Assembly: GCA_000310025.1 (NCBI GenBank)
Contig: FN649755.1
Location: forward strand, 3,941,923 to 4,005,922
Length of the DNA stretch: 64,000 nucleotides
From: Ectocarpus siliculosus
Lineage: Eukaryota > Sar > Phaeophyceae > Ectocarpales > Ectocarpaceae
Direction: 5' to 3'
The notes under the pieces are model-generated. The model saw nothing but the letters and a program-made list of their open reading frames with translations, was not told where the DNA came from and made no database searches. Of the stretch, positions 33,302 through 45,014 are shown piece after piece (position 1 is the first letter of the stretch; every line of letters starts with the position of its first letter). Both the position numbers and the translations under genes were made by a program.

Positions 33302-34530
33302 ATGCCTACACACACAGACGATGGTACGCGATTGTTGGTGCGAAATTCTGCCCCACTGCCTATCGGTAGTTCGGGCGGGCGTATCACTCGCCTCCCGCCT
33401 TCGAAGACCCCGCGCATATACGTGCCTATGCTATTGCGACCTTGGGTCCTACAAGCATGTCACGCCACCGCGTCTTTTCACCTGGGCACCGCTCGGACTT
33501 TCCGTATGTTGGAGCGATTTTTCTGGTGGATTGGGATGGATTTGTCCGTTCGTTGGTGGCTTCGGCATTGTTTAATTTGCCAAGCGCGCAAGACTTCCCG
33601 GCAAACGTATCGTTGGCCTACGCTCACTCTGCCCCTCCCGAATGGGCCGGGTATTGTAGTAAGCGTCGATTTTTTCGGGCCATTGCCGGTCACGTCCCGT
33701 GGGAATGCATATATACTTTTGTTTACGGACCGTTTCAGTCGACGGGCGGATATGTACGCCACTACCAAGGCGGAATTTACCGCTAAAGGAACGGCTAACA
33801 TTTTCGTCAACCCCTACATGGCGTTGTGGGGTTGTCCGGTGACTCTTCTTTCGGATAACGGTATGCAATTTTGTTCCAAGTTGTCCTTGGCTATTTACGG
33901 GCTGATGAAGATCAAGAAAGTCACCACCAGTTCGTACCACCCCCAAACTAACGGTGGGGCCGAGCGTGTTAACCACACCATGGCTCAAACGCTTGCTGTT
34001 GTGGTCAATGAGCGTCAGGACGATTGGGACGTCCATCTTCCCCATGTCGAATTTGCGTACAACAACTCGGTAAACACCGCCACAGGTTTGGCGCCAAATG
34101 AAGTGCATATTTGGACGTTTGCCCCGTCTCCCGCTTTCTGTTTTGGACCACCCTAGCGTGGGTGGCCATCAAAGTTTGGATCGAGACCAGCTCGCTTTCT
34201 GCAATCTTGCGGTTGAACGCCAGAGACGAGCTTACGCGTTGGTGCGGGAACAACATGCGATTACGGTGTCGCGTGTCGACCGTCGTAACTCTGCACTGTT
34301 GGACGGTCTGCGTCAGATCCCGAAATACGAAGTTGGTGGTTGGGCTTGGGTCTACAACTCTGCCGCTACTATTCGGCAGGGTGTGCGGAAACACACCGAT
34401 GATTCGGTGCTCAAAGCGAAGCTTTCGCTCGACTGCACCGGACCGTATAAAATCCTTGCTGTTGGCCCGGCTAAAGCGGAGGATTCACCGGATGGAAAAC
34501 CTGTGGAGCGCAAACTTCTCTACCGTCAGA
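33302..34530 (+). pseudogene. Ty3/gypsy integrase with GPY/F-type C-terminus, frameshifted
   Basis: The zinc-binding HHCC domain is seen as HATASFHLGTART then HCLICQARK (33461-33581). The catalytic DDE core has Asp in VSVDFFGPLP (about 33667), Asp in LLSDNGMQFCSKL (about 33855) and Glu in PQTNGGAERVNH (about 33961). A frameshift near 34110 leads to the C-terminal part, with VREQHAITVSRVDRRNS, GGWAWVYNSAATIRQG and the CTGPYKIL block, which fits the GPY/F module. The product would insert cDNA into chromatin. The DDE triad is intact. Confidence 0.85.
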
Positions 34531-34531
34531 C

Positions 34532-35340
34532 ATGCTGGGACCAGAATCCCGCAACCGTGTCTCCGTCTTGCGGTGCAAACCGTGTACCAACCCATACGAC
34601 ACGGATGACCTGCCTAAGTATATGCCGGCCAATCTGTCGAAATATGTTTTGCACTCGTATAGTAACAAGTCTCCCCCGAATAATTTGACTGCTGATGATA
34701 TTTTAGCGGAGTCTAGTCGTCTGGATGTTGAGAATATTTCAGGACACCAAATTGTACGTGGACGCGGTGGTGTGGTAGCTGTCTTGTACCTGACTCATTG
34801 GATTGGTTTGTTGACACCGTCGTGGGAAAGGGAGTCTGATTTGCAGGAATACAGAAAACACATTCTGCTTTACTGGTCTGGTAACGCTAGTCAGCGCGTA
34901 CAAGGAAACCGAGCTTATCGCAATGCTCGGATAGCTTCGGCCGACCGAGAACTTGCTCGGAATCAGGCCGAACGTTTCATTGCTCCTGGGTACGAGTTGG
35001 TTTCGGGTGACATTTGGTTGGCTCGCTTCTCTGTTTCTGTTTTGCCCGTCGGAGCCCACATTTGGTACAAAGCTTTGGATGGACTTTGGTGGCTTGGGCA
35101 GGTTAGTAGTTTCGTAACAGGCCAGCACATTGTTCGATTTTTGGACACCCCCGGCCCTTGAAAGCTTTCTCTCCCAGAGTATAGTTACTCCACGGTTTTG
35201 GATGCTCCTTGTGGTTCTTGGTGCTTGCAAAAACACCGTACTCGTGGTTTGAGCAACCCTTCCACGGATGATCGCGTTACGTCGCGAACACCAGGCGTTG
35301 TGGCACAGCTGGCTGTTGCCCCATCTGGATCTGTGCTTTG
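34532..35340 (+). pseudogene. Chromodomain plus Tudor-like tail of the integrase
   Basis: Frame 34532-35161 contains a chromodomain at about 34723-34875: VENISGHQIVRGRGG, VAVLYLTHWIG and SWERESDLQEY. After a basic linker there is a Tudor-like module at about 35039-35160 (GAHIWYKALDGLWWLGQVSS and HIVRFLDTPGP). A TGA at 35159-35161 interrupts the frame, but the same phase continues with KLSLPEYSYST and CGSWCLQKHRTRG. The decayed copy at 48190-49275 shows the same blocks, including VRFLDEPGPIKIAL and GSWCLQGHRG. Chromodomains steer integration to modified histones; a paired Tudor-like reader is inferred. Confidence 0.75.
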
Positions 35341-35540
35341 ATATCATGCCGCCTACGGGCCGCTACATGTTTTTTATGTTTGTTCTACATCGTACGCAGT
35401 GGTACGCTAGCGCGTGTTTGGGTGGTGTGAGCTTCTTCCATTGTTGCAATAGTCACCCCGACTTTTGCGTGCCCAACGCGACCGAACCCCATTTTGATTC
35501 AGATTGGTTCCGTCGTTGGCGATGTGATTCTCAGTAGTCA

Positions 35541-36000
35541 TCATTGTGTGGTGGGGGGATGGTTTGGAGTATTTGTCGGGGATGAAATATTTTCTCTGAC
35601 CCTAGTTGCTTTTAATTTTTCTTATTTTGTCTGATTTGGAAAGTCGCATCTTCGATCTTTATTTGAGGTTGAGTATTGGATTGAAGATAAAGTATCTGCA
35701 TCTACGACTTCCCAGGGTGGGCTAATGTAATGGAGCAACTAGTGTATATGCATTGTACGAGCGTTTCATGAACGTTGTATGAGCGCTTGTTGGATATTTT
35801 GAATTTTCTTTGGATATGGATATTTGGCGACGTTGAGGGGTATTGAAGTAGCTTGAAGGAAGATCGAATTCCCAGCCCCGCTCCCTCACTCTCAGAGTGG
35901 GCGCTGAGCGGACCTGGTCTAAGAAGGCTAAAACAAGAGATCAAACAACAACAACTGTGAGTACCCGAAGCCTTGAGCAACGAGCTTGCTCCCTTCCCTC
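35541..36000 (+). repeat. Candidate 3' LTR region of the Ty3/gypsy element
   Basis: The blocks TCGCATCTTCGAT (about 35645) and CAAGAGATCAAACAACAAC (about 35932) lie 287 nt apart. On the minus strand after the decayed chromovirus, TCGCATCTTCGATTC and CAAGAGATTAATAAACAAG occur in the same order about 246 nt apart (47316-47577). Conserved non-coding blocks at the same place in two copies suggest an LTR, but without a 5' partner its ends cannot be fixed. Confidence 0.4.
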
Positions 36001-36400
36001 TTTTATTTCTCTGTTCCTCCAGAAGAGGTGACCAAGATATTACACCCCTGGATCGTGAACATTCTAAGAAAGTTGTTTGTCATTTCGCGACGGAAGAGGA
36101 TTACTTCTGGTATCTATAGGATCAAAGCGACAGCTTTGGGAAAGCCTCACGGCACCATTCCGACAACCCCACTCTGCTGTGGACTACGTCGTCATCGATC
36201 GTTGTTACATGGGCCAGGGGGGTGATATCTTGTGTCATATACGACACTGATCACCATGTTGGCACCGTTGCACTTTTTTGCGGTGGAGATTGGGGCCGGG
36301 GGTGTGACATATTCTGTCGCCTACGGCGTGCACAGAAAACTATAGCCACCTACATCCAATATGGATTTCCGGAGTTTGCAGTATTGCAGTAAAACATCTG
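36001..36400. other. Non-coding stretch, nothing recognised
   Basis: Short frames only between the candidate LTR and the second GTCCRTGGAC array. Confidence 0.5.
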
Positions 36401-36610
36401 GTCCGTGGACGTCCGTGGACGTCCATGGACGTTTCCGTGGGCCGTCCACGGATGTGGGTGGACGCGTCCGTTGACCACCGTCCATGGACGTCCACGGACA
36501 ATTGGCCGTAGACGTCCATGGACTTTTCCACGGACACTTCACTGGACGTGCCCACGGGCGTCCACGGACAACGTCCACGAGCGTCTTTCCGGTGTCCATG
36601 GACACGTCCA
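36401..36610. repeat. GTCCRTGGAC palindrome array, copy 2
   Basis: About 210 bp of GTCCGTGGAC, GTCCATGGAC and variants at 10-12 bp spacing, like the array at 21777-21972. Flanking DNA differs between the two arrays, so the motif itself is what has spread or is maintained. Confidence 0.9.
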
Positions 36611-39600
36611 TTGTAATGTCAAATAATGTAAATCATTGACACATTACATACCCTCCGTGCAACCCTACATGCAATCTAGCCATGGGCACATGATGACATG
36701 CCGTACCTGTTGTTGTCAAGTGGTCAACATGTACATCATGACTATGACGTCATACCGACGTTGTGCAAAAGCGGGTGTAGAGAGTTATTCAGCGATGCAC
36801 GTATTGCATTCAGGGATGGCCGCGGCACGGCAAAGTACATACATACACAGCGTTTCAGGGATCATACCTCAGCGTTCGCGAGATCGTTTCCACCGGAATG
36901 CACACGGCAGATTGACGGGTTCGTTTGGTGCCACGGTGTCGACGCGTGCGGATCGATTACTGAGAATGGTGCCGCCGCGTCGCAATTTTTTCCATCGCAC
37001 ATGATGATGTTTGATTGTTTTGATGTTCAACGAGGTGAAGCGCAACTGGTATGTAGAACAACCGAAGGAAGAGGGATGTACTAATCCAAGGCTGATGGAA
37101 AGTCGGTGGCCATACCCAACGAGATGCATCGTTTGTTGAGCACAACGGCGATCCGCCTCCTCTATCGGGTTCTGCTTGTTGTTGCAACATGTTTAGCGAT
37201 TAAATTGCGGCAGGTATGTGGACGCCTGAAGTAAGAGGGATGTACCAGTCAGTTCAAATGAAGGACCGAAGCCGATGGAATTTCGGCAGCCAGGTCATGA
37301 GGCGATTTTCACATGGGCTTGCAATCCAAAGATAATGTCGTTCATGTCCGCAGTTTCTACTTGGAACAACTGGGTTCTGCAACGGCCACCACCATGTCAG
37401 ACGACAGTACTCTACTTTGTCCGAGGTTTACGCATTGATGAAGGCAAGGGTTCCCTTGTTGCGCGCCGAAACAATAAACTACCACGTGCGTCCACTTGTA
37501 ATATCGAGTCTAACGCATCGCGACCCTGTGAGTAAAATGTAACATGTGGTACGGCTGTGTGACAAGCAGCGTAATCCTCCCTCTCGGCCTCTCTGATTTA
37601 CGGTACTCAAATCTCCCAAGCCGCATGTCCGCTTGTTGGTGAAGCCTGTATTATCAGCTGAAGAAAACGCTGACTTGGCGTCTGCATGTCAAGTAATGTG
37701 TCCCCAGTGAAGTTTCTGTCACAATTAGCCAGCCCTCGTCCCGGGACTGTGCAGCCCTCGTTCTGGAACTACATGTTTTTAATGCGAAGACGACAACAAC
37801 AACAACAATATCCTGCAACAACCCTAACAGCGTGCTGCGCACAGTAGTTGGAGTGTTAGACGAGACCTTCACTGACACCAATAGAGCGGCCATATGTAGC
37901 ATGACCTCGGCGACGACGGTAGCGCTGTGTATGAACACTGTATAGCGTCTACAGTCTTTTTGCAACTCTGCAGCACAAGGACTTTCGCGTTGAGCGGTCT
38001 GCTACAGTACACTGAACACGATCGATCTGTCCCCACGCTATCGCCTTGAAAGCCGAGCTGTTGTTGTCAGCGAGCAAACATATTAATCAATAGTCTACAG
38101 CAGTGGTTTGCCCAGGGCCAGCGCAATGATATCAATTTCTAGCCAGCACGAGTTGCTTTGGAAAGAATCGCATGGTCGAGACGGTGGTTGATTGTGTGCT
38201 GCCGTTACTGGGCGTTGCTGGCGTCACTTGCAAGAAGAGGGGCAGAGCCGGGAAACAAGGGGGGGGCGCGACGAGAGTTGGTTGTCGAAGTCGGCCGGTA
38301 CGGACATGCATGAGCGACAAGAAGCACAGAAGTGACTGTTGCGCGATTCTGGCGTCAAGCATTCCACGCCCACATTCATTCGCGCATGCATCGTGATACC
38401 GCTTTGATTCTTGGTGGGTGTCGAATTAACGCCTCTTCCACTCTCTCTCTCTCTGGAACGATGAAACCCTAAAGTGAACACGCATACAGAATGGAGATCG
38501 ATGCGGCGTCTTCATGGATGGCTTTTGGCATAGAAAACGGTAAACATGCACGTACGAATCATGCGAAAACGGCCGGAGGAATATTGGAGGCCTAGTGGTG
38601 TCGTTTCGTGGTAGTGAAAATAGAACGCACTTGCACGCATGACCCTTGCAGGTATTGAAAAATGACATTTAGTCACGTAGCTTGAGACCGCCAACGTTTG
38701 GCTGTGCCGATTTACGCTGCAGCCACTGGGCCGCTGAGTTTGACCCAACGAAACTTAGACCGAGGAGTCACTAGGAACTTGGGTGACATTGCACCGAACC
38801 AACACGACAAACCCAAATAATCGTTTGGCATGTCTAAATGTACGAACCTCCGGAGAGAGAAGTTGTGCCTTCGTACCGTGGTCTAAGCAACGTATTCAGT
38901 ACATCCAGACCATACTTTAACCTCTTGGAGTGTTTTGGTCACCGCGCGGGTTTTTGTGCGGACGTCTCCAGCTCACACCATGGAGTGAGTGCGGGACAGT
39001 TCAACCCATCTACCTGTCAATTCGCCAAGATGCATTGCGCCCGTCGAATTCCCACCTCCCACCACACCTCACTACGCGCAACACCACCACCGACTCAGGG
39101 TCAAATCACTACGGAAACAACTATAGACATGGTTCGGTGGAGATAATCAGTTGTGCTCCCGTTCGAACGGCTTCGACACTACGGTGTGAGAGAAAATACA
39201 TACCATGGAAATATATGCGTAGGTCCGGTCACAACCCCGATATTGGCAACGACTGACTGTGAGTCAGGTTGAGCTGTGTCGTCGGCCCCCGCTCGCTCGA
39301 TTCGTGCCTGTCGCTGCAACGCTACAACGTAGAACGAACCAAGTGGAGCATGTTAACGCGCATCATCGACCTGGCACCGTTCTCACCTTGGTACCTTTTG
39401 GAGGTGGTGGCGAATGCGGAGTGACATGTTCTTCGACATTTCCCCGAATCAATCGCGGATAGACGCAGAAAGCGTTTGGCCGCTGTTCCCTGTGCCTGTT
39501 CGAGCTTCGGGTTATCACAAAAAATAAATGCCGAACGCGCGAATGAAGGTGCAAGTACGCCGATATTTGAAGCTACAGTACGTCCACAGCGATTTCCTCT

Positions 39601-40748
39601 GGACAGCTGCAATATAGTACTACAGCCGTTCCTCCGTTTCTCCGGATGGCGGTTGCGACTATATGTTCTATCGAAAAACGGACAGACGTAGGCGCCCTTC
39701 GGATCCACACGGCGTGCCTCACACGACAGACTACGAACTTGAGCGACACGCTTTTTGTGGGACGAGTTCGCAGCGGTATTCCTGAAAGTGCATCATCACC
39801 TCACATGGTTTTGTGTCGACACAGTTAGCGCCCGCGATGACGAAATTGTTTCATGAGAAACGAAGGTCAATATATTGGCGATAAATATGAAAAATCGACC
39901 AAGAATCACACCTCAGCCGTTGATCCTACACTAAACTCTACATAATGACCTATGCTTGACGGTGGCGACGAACTGAGACGTTTTGCCTCGACCCCAAATT
40001 GTCGTTTCTTAAACGCGCGCCCTAGCTGTAGGATTTCATTCCGCGACTTGGTGTCAGCCTCCACGACGACGGGACGTTTAACTTGACCTGTCGTGTCCCA
40101 TTGGAACCACGACTCCAATCAATATCAACGTGTACCTACAATACATCGATGATCGATTTTCGCTTTCGGCCAAACAAGTTGCTTGTCAACTATACGTATC
40201 CACCTGACAGGATCGATTATTCAACCTGGTGACTGACCGAACCAACATTCAAGGAGTCCAGACGCCTTTACCCAAACGCCCCTCCTCGAGACGGAAGAAC
40301 TGTGACCGGTGTCTCCAGAAGGAGGCCAGTTGGGAAGAATTATAGACAGGGAAGACGGCTAGAGTGGTGCCACGGTAGGGGGGTCACCCCATATTACATT
40401 TTCGAGTAGGGAGGCACAGTCTAGGCTAACCTGTTGGATGCAACGTACTGATATAGAATCACGGAAACAGAATGACACGTTTTTTTCTGAAAAGACTACA
40501 GAAAGTTGTAACCCCAGTACACCCCCTACTCCTCAGCGTGGACTGGTGCGGCCATGACGCCTGTCCGCGGGTTGTCATCCTTGGACCTCTGGTATCCGGA
40601 TAGCTTTTTCGTCTACCAATTAGATGGCCAACAAGCTGTACAGCATTTTCATTGTTAACGGAAAGGCATACAATCAAGGAAAGACTACTCATTCGAGAAA
40701 ATACCACAGTCGAAAGTGGGAAGAAACCCATGCATCCATCTGAATAGT
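36611..40748. other. Non-coding stretch
   Basis: No gene recognised. It includes a reversed partial GTT-tract repeat (37755-37805) and a CT microsatellite (about 38437-38455). Remaining frames are of chance length. Confidence 0.55.
37755..37805 (-). repeat. GTT-tract dispersed repeat, copy 2 (reversed, partial)
   Basis: A GGAACT block, a T run, AATGCGAAGACGA and (CAA)5 match the reverse complement of 11830-11870. Only the first half of the repeat is present. Confidence 0.5.
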
Positions 40749-40967
40749 ACCGTAAGAGTCGGAGACATGGCACCCCCGTGTTAGCGTTTTTGTATAGTGT
40801 ATTTCTCCACAACCAGGGGGGTACCACTGCCGAAAACGTTTGTTTAGAAACATCTCGTCGAGGGCTTTCCTGAGTGGAATCGGTGGGTGTTCGCACCCTC
40901 CTAGTTGTGGAGAAATACGCTACAAAAAACGCTAACACGGGGGTGCCATCTCTCCGACTCTTACGGT
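40749..40967. mobile_element. 219-bp foldback element (MITE-like)
   Basis: Left arm 40749-40822 and right arm 40895-40967 are reverse complements over about 73 bp with few mismatches. The outer part CCGTAAGAGTCGGAGA pairs with TCTCCGACTCTTACGG. The 72-nt centre is unique. No coding sequence. The structure fits a non-autonomous inverted-repeat transposon; no clear target duplication was seen. A minus-strand frame over it (40459-40998) is an artefact. Confidence 0.9.
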
Positions 40968-43900
40968 GCTGTAGTTCGGAATTATGACGGCGAGGCACGG
41001 TGTTTCAAAAATGTCTTATGTCCAGTGCGTTTTCACGCCTCGGTTCCAGTAAGATGTCCTCTGCCTTGGTGTCCACGAATGAACGACAGCGATGAGGCTG
41101 CTGTTGCTGGTACTATGTACATGTACTCTCTTGGCATTGTAGACTCCGTCAGGTGACGGTCTCGTTTCAAACAAATGCCACAACCAACCCCCAAACCACC
41201 TGACACGAGAAAAACCTATCCCAACGGCAAGGTCCAGCAAGCGTTCTGATAGTACGAGTATCCTTGCACGTGAGGAACGAAAAGATCGAAGTACAATAGA
41301 AGAGGTGAAAGAAGCATGTAGGCATGTACACGTAGGTCATTGCCTCTGGGCCTGCTGAATCTTCACTGATTTTTGTCTCGTGGGACACGAAGGGTTGCGG
41401 AATACTCAGGTGTGGCAATCCACCGTCATCCGTACTGAAAAACGGCCCCCCTGTATATCAGAAGTATGATATAGCACGAAAGCCAAGCCCACCAGCTGAC
41501 GCAGCTTTGGCTTGTATCAATGGCCCAACCAAGTACTTGGATCATGGTCTTGCCGCTACAGAGAATATGCTCTGCGCCGTTTGGAAAGGACAGCCCATTT
41601 GCCAGCCATGCACAAAGCATGGGGTTGATCGGGCCTTCTCTGACCCACAGAAGAAGTCGAGGCCCAAGACAAAAGGCACCAAAGGAGTGCCAAGCTCAAC
41701 GGGAGTTAGACCCGTCCCCCAGGGCGGAAGGGCGGGCAGGGCCACCGAAGAACCTGCGAGGGAACCATGGGGGAGGGCATGGTCATCGACCCTCTAACGA
41801 TACGTACGAAACCTACACATAGGCTTCTAGGGCCGCTTGCATCCTATAGACAGGAAACTAAAACATTCCGTAGTGGTGCTCAATGGGCATCTACTTCCAA
41901 AAACTCCATAGTAGCTCGTGAATCATGCTTGCTTTCCCGAAACGGTCGCATCTTCGCCACTATTGCAGCCAATCGCTTATCGTTCGATCTCTCTCGAATT
42001 TGCCCAGTCAATTTCGAAGCTGCGGCCGGTTGGTGTACAATCTATTATTGATAGCGCCATACCCAGCGTGTGGAGGTGAGCAAATCTGACCAAGGGCGGT
42101 CGGGGAAAATCCTCCTCACCAACCCTGGTCAATCTGCCACGAGGGGACAGACCCTCGCAATGACACCCTCTTACCCCTCCAGCAGGAGAAGCAGCATTAG
42201 TCATAAAAGCAGTATCGTCGTGGTCATTTCCAGAGTGCCGTAGAAACCAAAGGCCTAGCCACATGACGGGCCTACCCTGGAGAGAGGGGTTGCAAATCCT
42301 TCTTCTATAATTCCTTCGCGAGAACTGCAGTCAAGGGACGCATGTCAAGAAGGGCCCTGTGAAACTGCTTTGTGGCTGATCTTTATTCAAAAACATCGGT
42401 GTGTCGGCTCATCATTTCACGGGTCACGAAACAGATTGGCTAGACGCCACGTCCATCATCGGCAATGCTCACCACACACTTACCGTCATACGCCGTGTGA
42501 GATATGTTGCCGTCCGTCACCGTTGATGCCGAAAATCCGTTCGTTCGATGGTACAACTATGCTGGTGCGAGTGCGGCGGTCCTTTCTGCTCTTCATGGTG
42601 ACCCACGAACAATCCGTAACGCACGCAAAGGAGACGCGCGCGTTCCTCGTTGGCCCGTTATACGACACCAAGAGAGAAAGGTATCGTCAAGCGTTTCAAC
42701 GAACGCACTCGAGCAACATCCCCCTAGATCCCCAAACGAGCCAACGCCATAGCAGCGGTACCACCACCCATTACTACCGTGAAGTTCGCCTTGCCAACCC
42801 TTTATCAGGTGGGCCGATGCCAAAACACAATGCAGCAGAGAGCAAGCTCACAACGTGACGCACACGAAAGGAACCTACACTAGAGATATAGAGCTACTGC
42901 TTGGGCTTTGCCGTCGACAGGAAATCTGATCAACGAAGCAGCGGTCCCGTCGGGATTGACATATATCACGGGTGTATATTATCAGAATCCGAGGGCGGAT
43001 GCGACTGGTTCTTCCTCCACTCCGAACATCTCGTTAACGATGTTGGCAACGGTGATACCTGGGCCGAGTCAGCTCGACTTGCGCATCTTGATTTCGTGGA
43101 AGAAGAGCGCGATCGCCTTTGTTTGCGTGCCGGAGACAGAGGAAGAGAAATCGGACGTCGGTCGCACGCGTTAATTCATGCATGCGTGCCGAGGGGAGAG
43201 AGGATCGGCGTGTGTAAGGAGGCGTTTTACGTTCTGATGCATGGACGGCGCTTTGCAGCACGCTTCCCACTCGGTTTGTTCGGAGAAAAGCTTTTCGCAA
43301 CTGTGTCCTAATCAAGAGGAAAGCACAAATTTAAGTACCATTTAGCGGGGTGTTCTGCATGCCACTTATTTCCACGCGTAGTCAGTCGTACCCAGGAAAG
43401 GCGTGCTGCCCGTGAATGACAATGGTGAAATTTCCCGTTCTGAGTAACGTTAATAGGCTGTGAGCTTTCAAAATTTCAAACCGCGCGCTCGTCTCCTTTC
43501 CGCAGGCGGCACAACATACTACACCTCCTGGACGGATGTTCTAATCTGGATGACTGTGCAGGAAAGTAAGGTGAGCGCGGCGACGATGGCGTTGAAACCG
43601 CCGTCTCGTCCGGAGCATCCAATAAACGCATCGTTTCGTTTGAAGTTGATATCCACTTTTGAAGTTCGATCCAGGGGATGTGGAGTCTCATGCTACCTGA
43701 AGCACACGATTTGTCATACAGGATTCTCGACTACATGTAAACACATTTTCTTACGGTCAAGCGAAAATCTCATCATATTTCTAGCCTACATTCTTGACTC
43801 CCAGGTTCTCGAGGCATGGCGCTTGCTCAACTTAGTCGTCCACTGGACTGAAAAAAAAAAGAGGCATCCCCGGAGAGCGGAGACAAGGGTCCCGCCCACG

Positions 43901-44045
43901 CGCCCAAACGCTAGACGACAAAGCCTCCTGCAATGAAGCAATCTCACAAAAAAACAACAACAACGTGGGGAACACCCTTTCAGGCCAGGCTTGATCAATA
44001 CAGACACACCCATGAGAGAGTACGGGCTGTCAACAATAGCCTCCA
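40968..44045. other. Non-coding stretch, nothing recognised
   Basis: Frames up to 162 codons occur, all of chance length and without recognisable motifs. No strong repeats seen. Confidence 0.5.
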
Positions 44046-44171
44046 CGTCACGGAAAAACGCCATAAGAAGAGTCAGGCTTCTCGTCTGTGTGGCCCCCCA
44101 ATACACCTCGTCACGGAAAAACACCATAAGAAGAGCCAGGCTTCTCGTCCGTGTGGCCCCCAATACAGTCG
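44046..44171. repeat. 63-bp tandem duplication
   Basis: Two head-to-tail copies (44046-44108 and 44109-44171) containing CGTCACGGAAAAAC, CCATAAGAAGAG and GGCTTCTCGTC, with only a few differences. Downstream, at 44195-44225, a short CCCTGAATA-GGCACTA block is also doubled. Confidence 0.85.
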
Positions 44172-45014
44172 GTGGTCCTTTTCGGCGGTACCCTGAATAG
44201 CGGCACTACCCTGAATACTGGCACTAAAACCTCTTGTCACTACCTACCGCTGTTGAGGACCGCCGGCTGTGCCGGACTCCTTCCGCCAGACGTAGGGAAG
44301 CGAAGTAACAAATTGAGAGAGGGAGAGGGAGAGGGGGGTTGTTTGCCAAATGTGTGCGCGACGTGGTCTCCAAAAAAAAAAAGAGTGAAACTTTCATCCA
44401 TGTCTCTTTTTTCCAGTATGCGTTAATCACAGAAAAGCTAGACGTTCGAAATATACGGGCCGTCGAGAGGGAGGGTGTTGTAGTCGTTGCCGTGAGTGCG
44501 ATAAAAAGCGGCGGAACACTGGGCTTGTCTCAGTGCTCTACGCAAGGTCTTATATGTAAACAACATACGGTACTGGATAGAGTACATAATTGGCTAAGTT
44601 GGGCATGGGATAAGATTTGGGTTGGGGGTAGGGTCTGTGTGCCCCCTGCCTGGTCATTTTGTGGTAACCTAACAAACATTCTTTGCGTAGGCAGTCCGCG
44701 TGTTTTGAGCCTATACTAAATTATTCCGGTGGTGCCCGCCGGTGCACACCAGAAGAAACCCGTAGGAAAACATTTAAAAGCGAGCGCCAATTCGAAAGAG
44801 AGCGTCCGCTTGAAGTGGCAGCTCAAAAGCAACCGCCGGCCTCAAATCCGCAGTTGCTGGTTGAAAGCGAGCGGAACCCACCTGAAAACCAGTGGTCAAG
44901 CCAAGAAGGGCGTGCCAGTTTGCTTTATCGGCTACCATGACAAAGTAAGGCGGTTGCAGCACCTCGGTACGCGTCGGGAACAATCTGCAGGCGGGGAGGG
45001 AGATTGTGTCACCA
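44172..45014. other. Non-coding stretch, nothing recognised
   Basis: Includes a GAGAGG purine tract near 44314-44336 and a poly-A run near 44371. No gene recognised. Confidence 0.5.

Larger units (their letters stand above)
28060..35540 (+). mobile_element. Ty3/gypsy chromovirus with NADAR domain
   Basis: The unit has, in order, a NADAR-containing first ORF, aspartic protease, RT, RNase H, Pro/Ala-rich spacer, integrase, chromodomain and a Tudor-like tail. The RT before integrase order and the chromodomain place it among Ty3/gypsy chromoviruses. Pol is broken by about eight frameshifts but stays recognisable from end to end. A 3' LTR may lie between about 35640 and 36000; the 5' LTR was not found. 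A decayed relative lies on the minus strand at 48190-52435. Confidence 0.9.

Noticed and set aside
40459-40998. 179-codon minus-strand frame
   Set aside because: It covers the foldback element and reflects its inverted arms, with repeated peptide pieces from both arms.
44683-44940. Charged Lys/Glu/Arg-rich frames
   Set aside because: Two different frames look equally plausible, both short and without family motifs.
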